From NCBI GenBank assembly GCA_900099715.1, contig FMTG01000020.1, positions 1-45,274 of the forward strand: DNA of 45,274 nt, read 5' to 3'. Positions 8,542-17,260 of this stretch are shown piece after piece. Under the pieces are notes generated by a model, which worked only from the letters and a program-made list of their open reading frames with translations, did no database searches and was not told the origin of the DNA. The first letter of the stretch is position 1. The number at the start of each line of letters is the position of its first letter. This stretch comes from Ruminococcaceae bacterium YRB3002 (GTDB lineage: Bacteria; Bacillota; Clostridia; Saccharofermentanales; Saccharofermentanaceae). The translations under genes were made by a program, and so were the position numbers.

Positions 8542-10498
8542 CTTCACCCTGCCTTCTGTTCTTTCTGCGTTTACCGGAACCGCCAAGTCCTGACAATCTG
8601 TTATAATTTCTCCTCTGGCGCCTGATAAAGTACAGTGCGATAACAATGATGCTGCCGCCAAAGAGGATCACGTTGAACGTGTTGTCACCGGGTTCACCGG
8701 GAACGTTGATCTTGAAGTAGAATTCGTTGAGAAGCAGGACGACAAACTCTTTGATCTGGACCACAGACAGAATGATAGCTGCAATGTTGATGATCGCATT
8801 ATTGCGCCGTTCCTCTTCCGCAGACGTCATATCAACTATCTGCTCGAGAGCCGCCTGCTGGTCATTATACGCTGCATGGAGTTCGTCATTCTCGAACGCA
8901 GCCTTAATATGTTTAGCCTCCATCTGCGTTCCGTAATACATGAAGTTACGTATGTCGCAGAATGGGATAATACGTGAATAGTCCTTGTACAGCTTACTGA
9001 TGTACACGTAGGACACGTCACCCTCGTTGGCGAGCGCGTTGTCCACCTTTATCAGGAGTTTGTTCATTGCTGCATTCTGAAGCATCATGAGCTCAACGAT
9101 AAAGATATAGGACGCTATGTAATCTGTACGTTCCTGTTCTGTACATTCATTGTACTCATTGAGGATGAATGCCACCACGTTCTCAGTCATATACACGTGA
9201 TAATAATCGTATACTGCAAGGTCATTCCCGGCTATTTCCCTGAGGATCTCATTGTTCACATAGAAATCCTGCCTGTAGCTCATATATGTCTCGGCTGCCA
9301 GGATATTAATGAATTCCTGTTCGTCCGCGGGCTTTTTGTTCATACAGAGGATCGTCTTGCCCTGTCCGCAGGGGATGAGACCGTATTTCTCCTTAAGAAG
9401 ATCCGTCAGATCTTTGTAAAGGTGCCTGCCCTTGGAATCCACTCCGAGTTCATGTCTTATCTTGATGCATCCGTGGGACAGCTGATCCTCAAGCTGTGAT
9501 GAGGAATACTTACAGTTCGGGATGTAGATCATAAGGACATAGAGATGGGATACCTCCAGAGCCTGCAGGAACATATAGGCCTCCACCTCTCCGATCTCTT
9601 CCCAGATCTCGGCATCCGGGACAGAAAGCCCTTTTACCTTCTCAAACTCATAAGTATCGGACGTCACGAGCACCGGGAACTTTCCGAGATAATACCTCTC
9701 CAGTTCCTCGATGGCATCTTCGTTCTTATATTCATACCTGAGATAATCATCAAGCTGTTCGTACAGTGAATGCGCAGGTTCTTCATCCTCGCCCGGTATG
9801 TGATCCTTCCCGTCCCTTGTGAGCTTGTTCTTAAGTTTCAGATTCCTCTCATTATCCGCGAACGGAAGAAACAGGAACACGTCATCCTTATAAGACTTGA
9901 TATAGATCTTCCCCTTAAGGAGATTCTCCAGGTAATCACCGTCGCAGACAAATACAAGATCGGGAGCCGATCCTTCCTCCAGGTCCTTGACCTCTCTGAC
10001 ACATCGAAAATTAAGTCTCCTCAGAAACTTCTGCCCGTCTTCAGACACAGCGGTTCCCGAGATGGCCTTGATTTTGCAGTCATCTTCCTTCTGTATCTTA
10101 TTGAGATATTTGATAAATCCGTCGGTCAGCGCCGAAGCGGCTTCCTTCCCGCGGTAGTCCGGCAGTATGACAACAGATATGATAAACAGATTGTTGTCTT
10201 CACCCTCGAATTTCTCACGAAGTTCTTCGGGCGCGATATCGTCGTCCCTGATAATATCGCCTGTCTCGACTATCTCCTCCCACAGTTCATCATTTGTCAG
10301 AAGGAAATTGATATAACCGACGGGATGACCGGGGACGTCCTCTATGATAACGAAAGACTTCCTGTTGCGCACATAACGCCGCTCCATGTTGACAAGTTCG
10401 CCCCAGTACTTCTCTTCATAGACAGTACAGTCGATCTTGTATAATTTCGCGATGTATGAGCGGTCGATATCCTCGCCGGTTATTACCCTGTAATTCAT
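8531..10498 (-). CDS. GNAT acetyltransferase domain fused to a large unknown region with C-terminal membrane helices
   Basis: A 655-residue protein. Residues about 1-175 look like a GNAT N-acetyltransferase: the acetyl-CoA loop region is VVILPDYRGKEAASAL, with R116 in the RGKEAA form of the usual RGxGxG/A. Residues about 190-550 are charged, helical and unrecognised. Near the C-terminus are two hydrophobic helices separated by a loop (around INIAAIILSVVQ and VILFGGSIIVIALYF), then a basic tail. The start lies 5 bases after the potD stop, so it is in the potABCD operon. A polyamine-related substrate is plausible but unproven. This fusion is much longer than a typical GNAT. Confidence 0.65.
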   Translation of the reverse strand: MNYRVITGEDIDRSYIAKLYKIDCTVYEEKYWGELVNMERRYVRNRKSFVIIEDVPGHPVGYINFLLTNDELWEEIVETGDIIRDDDIAPEELREKFEGEDNNLFIISVVILPDYRGKEAASALTDGFIKYLNKIQKEDDCKIKAISGTAVSEDGQKFLRRLNFRCVREVKDLEEGSAPDLVFVCDGDYLENLLKGKIYIKSYKDDVFLFLPFADNERNLKLKNKLTRDGKDHIPGEDEEPAHSLYEQLDDYLRYEYKNEDAIEELERYYLGKFPVLVTSDTYEFEKVKGLSVPDAEIWEEIGEVEAYMFLQALEVSHLYVLMIYIPNCKYSSSQLEDQLSHGCIKIRHELGVDSKGRHLYKDLTDLLKEKYGLIPCGQGKTILCMNKKPADEQEFINILAAETYMSYRQDFYVNNEILREIAGNDLAVYDYYHVYMTENVVAFILNEYNECTEQERTDYIASYIFIVELMMLQNAAMNKLLIKVDNALANEGDVSYVYISKLYKDYSRIIPFCDIRNFMYYGTQMEAKHIKAAFENDELHAAYNDQQAALEQIVDMTSAEEERRNNAIINIAAIILSVVQIKEFVVLLLNEFYFKINVPGEPGDNTFNVILFGGSIIVIALYFIRRQRRNYNRLSGLGGSGKRRKNRRQGEDDE

Positions 10499-10503
10499 AG
10501 CGA

Positions 10504-11565
10504 TTACTTAGATTTCAGGTCTTTCCACAGATCATTGATAAGTCTCGTTGTCTCGTCATCCGTCTGAACGAAGACCTCGCAGTTCGCGGTGGATTCATCA
10601 GACGGCACGATGGCCTCGTCCTCCCTGAGTTCCTCGTCCATGGCAGCGACGACAGCATCGTTAGGAGTAGAATAATATATATACTCGAAATTTGCCATAC
10701 CGACATCCTCTCTGCAGAGGAAATCAAGGAAGCTCATTGCGGCATCCATGTCCTTGCAGTTCTTTGTTACTGCCCATGAATCAACCCAGATGTTGGAACC
10801 TTCCTTAGGAACGACATAAGCCAGATCCTCGTTGTACTCGTGGCCGAGATACGCCTCGCCTGAATAGACAACAGCCATGATCGCATTGCCTGCTACAACC
10901 TCATCACGTGCCTCGTCAACAAGATAGGACTGAACGTCGGGCTTCTGAGCAACGAGAAGATCGTATGCTGCACGGAGCTCGTCGGGGTTAGTCGTGTTGA
11001 TGGAGTATCCGAGATACTTGAGAGCTACCATGAATGTATCTCTCATGCTGTTCTGCATAATGATCTCGCCCTTGTAGTCGCCGTTAAAGAGCACGTCCCA
11101 GCTGTCAACAGGACCGTTTACCCTGGTCGTATCGTAAAGGATACCAAGTGTTCCCCAGAAATAAGGAACAACGTACTTGTTGCCGGGATCGAAGGCGGAA
11201 GTGATGTCCCAGTATTTCTGACCGATATTGCCCTTGTTCTCCATGGCATTGATATCGATCTCCTGGAGTTCGCCCTCGCCCATCATCTTCTGGAGCATAT
11301 AGCCGTCGCTGCAAACGAGATCGTACTCGATGGCACCGGACTTGTACTTGGTGTAGAGTTCCTCAGGTGTCAGGGCCTCCTCATAGTTGATCTTGATGCC
11401 TGTCTCCTGTGTGAATTTCTCGATCATGTCGGGATCCATATATTCACCGTAGTTGATGACTGTGAGCTCCCTCTTGCCGTTATTCGCGGTACATCCTGTT
11501 CCTGCGACCATTCCGAATCCTACAGCAGCGATAAGTGCTGCAGATACTAACTTCATTCCTCTCAT
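10504..11565 (-). CDS. potD: Spermidine/putrescine ABC transporter substrate-binding lipoprotein
   Basis: A 353-residue protein. The signal peptide ends in a lipobox AGTGC with lipidated C25. The mature part begins ELTVINYGEYMDPDMIEKF, characteristic of PotD/PotF periplasmic-type polyamine receptors, and VPYFWGTLGILYD is the matching mid-region signature. It would capture polyamine outside the membrane and deliver it to PotB/PotC. Its ATG overlaps the potC stop by four bases (ATGA). Ligand choice between putrescine and spermidine cannot be read from sequence alone. Confidence 0.93.
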   Translation of the reverse strand: MRGMKLVSAALIAAVGFGMVAGTGCTANNGKRELTVINYGEYMDPDMIEKFTQETGIKINYEEALTPEELYTKYKSGAIEYDLVCSDGYMLQKMMGEGELQEIDINAMENKGNIGQKYWDITSAFDPGNKYVVPYFWGTLGILYDTTRVNGPVDSWDVLFNGDYKGEIIMQNSMRDTFMVALKYLGYSINTTNPDELRAAYDLLVAQKPDVQSYLVDEARDEVVAGNAIMAVVYSGEAYLGHEYNEDLAYVVPKEGSNIWVDSWAVTKNCKDMDAAMSFLDFLCREDVGMANFEYIYYSTPNDAVVAAMDEELREDEAIVPSDESTANCEVFVQTDDETTRLINDLWKDLKSK

Positions 11566-12371
11566 TCGTTATACCTCTCCTTGTATGTTTTGTTGCGCTC
11601 CCGCCGCCCTGAGACGAACTGGAACACGGTCAATATGATCAGCACGATAATAAATATCAATGTTGACAATGCGTAGAGTTCGGGCTTGATACCTTTGCGG
11701 ATCTGCCCGTATATCATGGTGGACAGGGTGTTGATGCCTGCGCCCTTTGTAAAGTACGTAATAACAAAATCATCCATGGACATCGTAAATGCCATGAAGA
11801 ATCCCGACAGGATACCGCCCGCCATCTGGGGCAGCAGCACCTTGAAGAAAGAATACACAGGACCCGCACCGAGATCCCTTGTAGCTTCGTATACGCTGAT
11901 ATTCATTGTCTGCAGCCTCGGCATGACACTGAGTATTACATAGGGAATGTTGAAAGTGATATGAGCAAGCAGAACGCTTCCGAATCCCAGCGGCAGGAAA
12001 TGCACGAACCACAGCATCAGCGCGATACCCGTAACGATATCCGCATTGAGCATCGGGATGTTGGTAAGGAGCATGAACGCGCGATACCCCCTCCTGCTCA
12101 TAGCGTGTATTCCGATAGCACCCGGAACACCTATGAGCACAGATATCACGGCAGATCCCAACGCCAGCAGGACCGTCGTCCACAGCGCATCCATGATCTG
12201 TGAATTCGCGAAAAGCCTCGCATACCAGTCAAGCGTAAATCCTCCCCAGGTGACTCTGGATCTGGAGTCGTTGAAGGACAGGATTATCAGCACCAGGATC
12301 GGTGCGTAGAGAAGGATCCCGATCAGAGTTACATAGATGCCGCTCAATGCTTTCTTGAGTTTTCTCACCAT
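11562..12371 (-). CDS. potC: Polyamine ABC transporter permease PotC
   Basis: A 269-residue binding-protein-dependent permease with six predicted membrane segments. The cytoplasmic EAA loop that contacts the ATPase reads YEATRDLGAGPVYSFFKVLLP. N-terminal YAPILVLIILSFNDSR is typical of PotC. It overlaps potB upstream and potD downstream by a few bases, consistent with tight stoichiometric expression. Confidence 0.93.
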   Translation of the reverse strand: MVRKLKKALSGIYVTLIGILLYAPILVLIILSFNDSRSRVTWGGFTLDWYARLFANSQIMDALWTTVLLALGSAVISVLIGVPGAIGIHAMSRRGYRAFMLLTNIPMLNADIVTGIALMLWFVHFLPLGFGSVLLAHITFNIPYVILSVMPRLQTMNISVYEATRDLGAGPVYSFFKVLLPQMAGGILSGFFMAFTMSMDDFVITYFTKGAGINTLSTMIYGQIRKGIKPELYALSTLIFIIVLIILTVFQFVSGRRERNKTYKERYNE

Positions 12372-13207
12372 ATGACAGACTCCTTCCCCTCACTCTTCTG
12401 CTTAACGGTGAACATCATGCTGATGAGCACAAAGATCATGAGAGTGACAGACAGACCGGAACCGACATTCCAGTTGTAACCCACTGTGAATTCCTGTTCT
12501 ATTACGTTACCTATGAGCTGGAGCTTGCCGCCGCCTAAGATATCAGAGACAACAAAGGAAGTCATTGACGGTACGAACACCATTACTATGCCGCTCAGAA
12601 GTCCCGGTACCGACAGCGGGAATATAACCCTTCTGAAGACTGTAAAACCGCCTGCACCGAGGTCTCTGGCAGCCTCGATAAGGTCTTCGTCGATATCCAT
12701 GATCGCGTTGAAGATAGGCAGTATCATGTAAGGCAGATAGTCGTACACCACACCAACCATGATGGCTGCAGGTGTATTGGCGATGGCCACGGGTCCCATC
12801 CCCAGCTTGCCCAGAAGGAAGTTCAGGATACCGTTGTTGGACAGGATCATCTGCCATGCGAGGATCCTCAATATGAAATTCATCCACATGGGTAGTATTA
12901 TCACGAACATTGACAGACCTTTGCGTCCCAGGCCAAGGTTCTTCATTGCAAGCACCATCGGATATGCCAGAAGGATACAGATGATCGTGCACCCCGCTGC
13001 GATCTCGATGGAGAACCAGAATGCCTTTATGTGGACGTCAGAGAAGATGGACAGGAGATTGTCCCATGTGAAAGCTCCTGCTCCGTCCGTCAGTGCGTAC
13101 TTAAAGATTATGATCAGCGGAAGAATCGTAAATCCTACGATCCACAGGGCATACGGAGATGCCAGGAAAGAGCGCCGGTTGATCTTCTTAAGCCTGCACT
13201 CACTCAT
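12365..13207 (-). CDS. potB: Polyamine ABC transporter permease PotB
   Basis: A 280-residue permease with six predicted membrane segments. Its EAA loop is IEAARDLGAGGFTVFRRVIFP. It forms the heterodimeric channel with PotC. Its start overlaps the potA stop by 8 bases, and its own stop overlaps the potC start. Confidence 0.93.
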   Translation of the reverse strand: MSECRLKKINRRSFLASPYALWIVGFTILPLIIIFKYALTDGAGAFTWDNLLSIFSDVHIKAFWFSIEIAAGCTIICILLAYPMVLAMKNLGLGRKGLSMFVIILPMWMNFILRILAWQMILSNNGILNFLLGKLGMGPVAIANTPAAIMVGVVYDYLPYMILPIFNAIMDIDEDLIEAARDLGAGGFTVFRRVIFPLSVPGLLSGIVMVFVPSMTSFVVSDILGGGKLQLIGNVIEQEFTVGYNWNVGSGLSVTLMIFVLISMMFTVKQKSEGKESVIW

Positions 13208-14270
13208 CCCTCACTACCTCTTCATCATCAGATGCGGGCTTGTGCATGATCTGGATATTATCCGGCAGTACCGTAAGGCCCACCACCTCGCCGACCGGAG
13301 CGGGATTGACACTCTGGATCATCCACTCATAACCGTCTGACAGAACCTTGATCTCATAATATGCACCCTTGAAGATAACTGATGTTACCGTGCCCTTCAG
13401 GAATCCCTCTTCTTTGGAAACGACTTCCAGATCCTCGGGTCTGATAACCACATCGACCGGGGTATTCGTACCGAATCCCGTATCAACACAGGGAATGTCA
13501 ACACCCTGGATCTTAACGAGCAGGTCCTTGACCATAATGCCGTCGATGATGTTGCTCTCGCCAATAAAGTCAGCAACAAAAGCGTTCTGCGGTTCATCGT
13601 ATATGCTCTTGGAACTGCCCTCCTGCTGTATGATACCCTTGTTCATAACGAGGATCCTGTCGCTCATCATGAGCGCCTCCTCCTGATCATGGGTAACGTA
13701 AAGGAAAGTGATACCGACTTCTTTCTTGATCTTGATCAGTTCTCGCTGCATATCGTGTCTCAGCTTAAGATCGAGGGCTCCCAGAGGCTCATCCAGCAGA
13801 AGGATCTCAGGCTCGTTAACGATAGCCCTCGCAATAGCCACACGCTGCTGCTGGCCTCCGGACAGCGACTCCGGGTTGCGTCCGCCGTAACCTTCCATAT
13901 TGACGAGTTTCAATGCATAGTCGATCTTGTCTGCGATATACTTGCTGCTCTTCTTCTTCAGCTTCAGCCCGAAAGCAATATTCTCCGCTACCGTCATGTG
14001 CGGGAAAAGTGAATATTTCTGGAAAACCGTATTTACGTTACGTTTCTCCGGGGGCAGATTTGTAATGTCCGTTCCGTCGAACAGCACTCTTCCGCTGTCC
14101 GGCTTGACGAATCCGCCGATGATCCTGAGCGTCGTCGATTTGCCGCATCCGGAGGGACCCAGGAGGGTCACAAACTCATTGCGGTGCAGCTCAAGATTGA
14201 AATCCTTCAGGATATCCTTCCCGTCGAATTTCTTGCTAATGGAATCAAGCTGTAGTATTACGTCTGACAT
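13200..14270 (-). CDS. potA: Polyamine ABC transporter ATPase PotA
   Basis: A 356-residue ATPase. Walker A is GPSGCGKST, the signature is LSGGQQQRVAIARA, and Walker B is ILLLDEPLGALD, followed by a switch histidine in YVTHDQEEAL. The C-terminal third is a TOBE-type regulatory domain (VVIRPEDLEVV), as in PotA. The gene begins 29 bases after the regulator gene. It energises PotBC by ATP hydrolysis. Confidence 0.94.
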   Translation of the reverse strand: MSDVILQLDSISKKFDGKDILKDFNLELHRNEFVTLLGPSGCGKSTTLRIIGGFVKPDSGRVLFDGTDITNLPPEKRNVNTVFQKYSLFPHMTVAENIAFGLKLKKKSSKYIADKIDYALKLVNMEGYGGRNPESLSGGQQQRVAIARAIVNEPEILLLDEPLGALDLKLRHDMQRELIKIKKEVGITFLYVTHDQEEALMMSDRILVMNKGIIQQEGSSKSIYDEPQNAFVADFIGESNIIDGIMVKDLLVKIQGVDIPCVDTGFGTNTPVDVVIRPEDLEVVSKEEGFLKGTVTSVIFKGAYYEIKVLSDGYEWMIQSVNPAPVGEVVGLTVLPDNIQIMHKPASDDEEVVRDE

Positions 14271-14299
14271 ATATATTCCTGCTTCCTGTACCCGTTGAT

Positions 14300-14848
14300 T
14301 CAGAAGCTCGGCGGCGAGCTGACCCAGATGAAGACAGCTTCCTTGCTTCCCGTACAGCTGATGCTGTGCTTGCGCTTTGCAGGATAGATGAATGAATCAC
14401 CCTTGTTGACGACATATTCGTCATCGCCATAATTCACCTTCACCGCTCCCTTGATCACATACCCGAACTCTTCCCCCTCATGAGGCTTGTCCAGCGTCGT
14501 TGACGTTCCGGGCTTAAGCCTCACCAGGATCGGCTCGACGCTCCTGCTCTGCGCAGATGCGACAAGCCATTCTGTCGTATTTCCGTTATCATCTTCCTTG
14601 GTGTAATAGTCTTCCTTACGGTACACGATCTGAAGATCATTATCCTCCGCGAAAAACTCAGACAAATTGGTCCCCAGGCATTCAACGATATCCTTGAGCG
14701 TTGACATTGACGGAGCAGTAAGGCCCCTCTCCAACTGAGAGATAAAACCCTTTGTAAGCTCCGTACGGTCAGCCAGTTCCTCCTGCGTCAGTCCGTTCCT
14801 GTTACGCAGATCCCTGATCCTGATCCCGATCTCCTGCTCTATCGTCAC
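14300..14848 (-). CDS. XRE-cupin transcriptional regulator of the polyamine operon
   Basis: A 182-residue protein. Residues about 5-65 are an XRE helix-turn-helix (IRDLRNRNGLTQEELA ... KGFISQLERG). Residues about 110-180 are a cupin (GEEFGYVIKGAVKVNYG ... KGDSFIYPAKRKHSI). The architecture is that of PuuR, the putrescine-responsive repressor, and it often leads potABCD operons in Firmicutes. The start is GTG at 14848, with AGGTGAGG upstream. It is the first gene of the operon, so it probably controls its own expression together with transport. The inverted repeat at 14874-14916 is a candidate binding site. Confidence 0.88.
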   Translation of the reverse strand: MTIEQEIGIRIRDLRNRNGLTQEELADRTELTKGFISQLERGLTAPSMSTLKDIVECLGTNLSEFFAEDNDLQIVYRKEDYYTKEDDNGNTTEWLVASAQSRSVEPILVRLKPGTSTTLDKPHEGEEFGYVIKGAVKVNYGDDEYVVNKGDSFIYPAKRKHSISCTGSKEAVFIWVSSPPSF

Positions 14849-14873
14849 CTGAAAAATCCTGCCTCACCTTTTG

Positions 14874-14916
14874 TTTACGCGCATAGAAGAGCCGTCGCAT
14901 GGTCTATGCGTGTAAA
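14874..14916. promoter_or_regulatory. Long inverted repeat in the pot operon leader, candidate operator
   Basis: Two 14-base arms (14874-14887 and 14903-14916; TTTACGCGCATAGA against TCTATGCGTGTAAA) match at 13 of 14 positions with a 15-base spacer. It begins about 6 bases downstream of the -10 box and ends about 25 bases before the regulator GTG. It could be an operator for the XRE-cupin protein or an RNA hairpin in the leader. Confidence 0.65.
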
Positions 14917-14922
14917 GTGTAT

Positions 14923-14950
14923 ATTATAATAATGCTAAACTTTGAGTCAA
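14923..14950 (-). promoter_or_regulatory. Promoter of the regulator-potABCD operon
   Basis: On the minus strand TTGACT (14945-14950) and TATAAT (14923-14928) are separated by 16 bases. Confidence 0.8.
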
Positions 14951-14971
14951 GTATTATTTTTACGAGGCGGT

Positions 14972-15029
14972 GAAGAACAGAATTGTCCCGCACGTCGCAG
15001 GCTCCAAAGGTGCGGGACACTTGTTCTTC
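14972..15029. repeat. Two-part long hairpin
   Basis: Outer arms GAAGAACA/TGTTCTTC and inner arms TGTCCCGCAC/GTGCGGGACA are perfect, with a 16-base loop and small asymmetric bulges. No T-run follows on either strand, so it is not a standard terminator. It sits between the pot promoter and the TGTATGTCAAA array. Confidence 0.75.
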
Positions 15030-15061
15030 CTCGCTTCGCATTTCCCTGCCGGATCTGTTCT

Positions 15062-15311
15062 TGTATGTCAAAGTTCTAAAAAACGGGATTTGACATACAA
15101 AAGTGAGCTGCTTTGTATGTCAAAACCTTAAAAAATGAAATTTGACATACAGATACTAAGATTTTGTATGTCAAACTCTCGAAAATCCAACTTTGACATA
15201 CATTTTCATGTGATTTTGTATGTCAAACTTCTAAAAATCGACTTTTGACATACAAGCGGCCAACGCGAACGGACTTACCGCAGGAGCGAAGCGACGAGGA
15301 CTGAAGCGAGC
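15062..15311. repeat. Four tandem TGTATGTCAAA hairpins with conserved flank
   Basis: Hairpins start at 15062, 15114, 15165 and 15217, a period of 51-52 bases. Each has perfect arms TGTATGTCAAA and TTTGACATACA around a 16-base A-rich loop. Loops and the 13-15-base spacers vary while the arms are invariant. The last unit and the 57 bases after it are identical to positions 1-95. This is a dyad array and not a direct-repeat CRISPR, because each arm pair is self-complementary and the units are shorter than a repeat-spacer pair. No cas gene is nearby. Confidence 0.85.
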
Positions 15312-15401
15312 GTTCGGTCGAGAGCCTGTGGTAGGTTTACGCCAAAGTCGTTTTTTCGCGAAATGGAGTAAAAAAGAACGTTAACATACACCGCATGAAC
15401 T

Positions 15402-15742
15402 ATGGACCTTTATTTGAATAATCTTGATATGAGTCCATCGGCATGGACCCAAATCCAAATAAATGTTGAATAGGTCCATTAAGTTCAACTCATTTTGCAA
15501 TAATTATAATCTGGGTCCATAAAACACCTCGATAAAGCCCGTCTAAATGTATTGCGCAATCGCAACATGTCCGCTAATATCACAATTTTGTTTATTATTA
15601 CAAATATTAGCCGCCAGCATGCTTATACGCCGCAGGAACCATGGACCTATTTTTGAATAATCTTGATATGGGTCGATCAGCATGGACCCAAATCTCAATA
15701 ATTGTGAAATGGGTATACTGCACCGCAGTAAAGCATACCCAT
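15402..15742. repeat. ATGGACC/GGTCCAT inverted-word repeats
   Basis: The word ATGGACC or its complement occurs at 15402, 15433 (partial), 15443, 15473, 15514, 15641, 15671 (one mismatch) and 15682. About 55 bases at 15402 and at 15641 are near-identical copies. The second copy is followed by a different perfect hairpin, ATGGGTAT (15709-15716) with ATACCCAT (15735-15742). The 15312-15401 and 15521-15640 segments show nothing recognisable. No gene is seen in 14849-15787. Confidence 0.7.
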
Positions 15743-15762
15743 ATATACAACAGCCGCAAAAA

Positions 15763-15791
15763 TGTGACAGTCAGAACCATCCCCATTTCAC
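15763..15791. repeat. Half-copy of the GTGAAATGGGGACGG element
   Basis: It reads GTGAAATGGGGATGGTTC on the minus strand, then CTGTCACATT. It overlaps the xylulokinase-type gene stop: the TGA at 15788-15790 lies inside the repeat. Confidence 0.7.
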
Positions 15792-17245
15792 ATTTTGATC
15801 CTGGGATAAAGTTCACGGTAAACCTGATATCCCCTGTCGTATCTGGAAGCAATCTCAGGATCAGGTTCGATGACACTGTCGAACTCTACTATACGGTCTG
15901 CCGCAGAGATCACGTCGCTATAGGCACCGGAGCCGACAGCCGCCAGGATAGCTCCGCCAAGAGCGGGTCCTTCGTCGTTTTTGAGAGTCTTGATGCGCAC
16001 ATTCAAAACGTTTGCCATGATTCGGCGCCAGAGCTCGCTCTTGCCGCCTCCACCGCAGATGCAGCTCTCGGATATATTGATGCCCATCGATCTTGCGACC
16101 TCAAGACAGTCACGCATACCGTAAGCGACACCTTCCAGCACCGCCTGTGTCATCTGCGTTCTTGTGGTGTCCATGCTCATTCCGGTGAACATCGCCCTGA
16201 CGGACGGATCGTTATGGGGCGACCTCTCGCCCATAAGGTATGGCAGGAAATAAACCGGGTTAGTTCCAAGTGCATCATCTGTTACAGGGCGCTGGGCGGC
16301 AGCATAATCGTGATCGCCAAGGATGCCGTCCATCCACCATTTGTTGCAGGATGCCGCTGACAGCATGCATCCCATGATGTGATATCTGCCGTCGGCATGT
16401 GCGAAGAAATGCAGCGCATTATTTGACAGCTGAACATAGCCGCCTGACGTGATAAATATAGTGCCTGATGTTCCCAGCGAGATATTGCACCTGCCGGGGC
16501 CGACTGTGCCTGTCCCGATGGCGGCTGCGGCGTTGTCGCCTGCTCCGGCGACTACCGTAACGCTGCCGGTGAGACCCAGTGAAGACGCAACAGACGGGAG
16601 CACTGTGCCGATTGGGGCGCTGCTTTCGCGCAGGAGGGGGAGCATGGATTCGCTTATGTGGCAGATCTCCAGCATCTCCCGGGACCAGCGTCTGTTCCTG
16701 ACATCAAGGAGGAGCATGCCGGACGCGTCGGAAAAATCAGTTGTGAAAGCGCCCGTCAGACGGTACACGATGTAGTCTTTGGGAAGCATGATCTTCCTGA
16801 TACGGGCAAAGTTCGAAGGCTCGTTTCTATAGACCCACAGGATCTTCGGAGCGGTGAAACCTGCAAATGCGATATTGCCTGTCAGCTCAGCGAGACGTGA
16901 CGTACCGATATCATTGTTCAGATATGAGGTCTCTTCAGTAGTCCTGCCGTCGTTCCACAAGATAGCAGGTCTGATAACCTCATCGTGTTCGTCGAGAAGG
17001 ACAAGGCCGTGCATCTGACCGCCGACGCCGATCCCCCCGATGCTGGAGGGATCGATGCCGCTGATCAGTTTCTTCATTGCAATAATAGTGTGATCGTACC
17101 AGTCGCGGGGATCCTGCTCAGACCAGCCGGGATGCGGGAAACTGATCCCGTACTCCTCAGTAACCTTATTGAGGATCTTCCCGTCTCCGGTCATCAGCAG
17201 GAGCTTGACTCCGCTGGTACCAAGATCTATGCCGATGTAATTCAT
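15788..17245 (-). CDS. xylB: FGGY-family carbohydrate kinase, xylulokinase-type
   Basis: A 485-residue kinase. The N-terminal phosphate-binding motif is GIDLGTSGVKLLLM, and HPGWSEQDPRDWYD and GQMHGLVLLD are characteristic of XylB-type FGGY kinases. The C-terminal half has GGGGKSELWRRIMANVL and the nucleotide-binding loop GPALGGAILA. The family phosphorylates a ketopentose (D-xylulose in XylB) with ATP. It lies 15 bases after the isomerase gene, giving an isomerase-kinase pair; the exact sugar is not determined. The last codons run into a repeat that supplies the TGA stop. Confidence 0.88.
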   Translation of the reverse strand: MNYIGIDLGTSGVKLLLMTGDGKILNKVTEEYGISFPHPGWSEQDPRDWYDHTIIAMKKLISGIDPSSIGGIGVGGQMHGLVLLDEHDEVIRPAILWNDGRTTEETSYLNNDIGTSRLAELTGNIAFAGFTAPKILWVYRNEPSNFARIRKIMLPKDYIVYRLTGAFTTDFSDASGMLLLDVRNRRWSREMLEICHISESMLPLLRESSAPIGTVLPSVASSLGLTGSVTVVAGAGDNAAAAIGTGTVGPGRCNISLGTSGTIFITSGGYVQLSNNALHFFAHADGRYHIMGCMLSAASCNKWWMDGILGDHDYAAAQRPVTDDALGTNPVYFLPYLMGERSPHNDPSVRAMFTGMSMDTTRTQMTQAVLEGVAYGMRDCLEVARSMGINISESCICGGGGKSELWRRIMANVLNVRIKTLKNDEGPALGGAILAAVGSGAYSDVISAADRIVEFDSVIEPDPEIASRYDRGYQVYRELYPRIKM

Positions 17246-17260
17246 AACGCCGTAATGCAG

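Noticed and set aside
15062-15254. CRISPR array
   Set aside because: Units are self-complementary hairpins with 16-base loops and about 14-base gaps, not direct repeats with 30-base spacers, and no cas gene is present.
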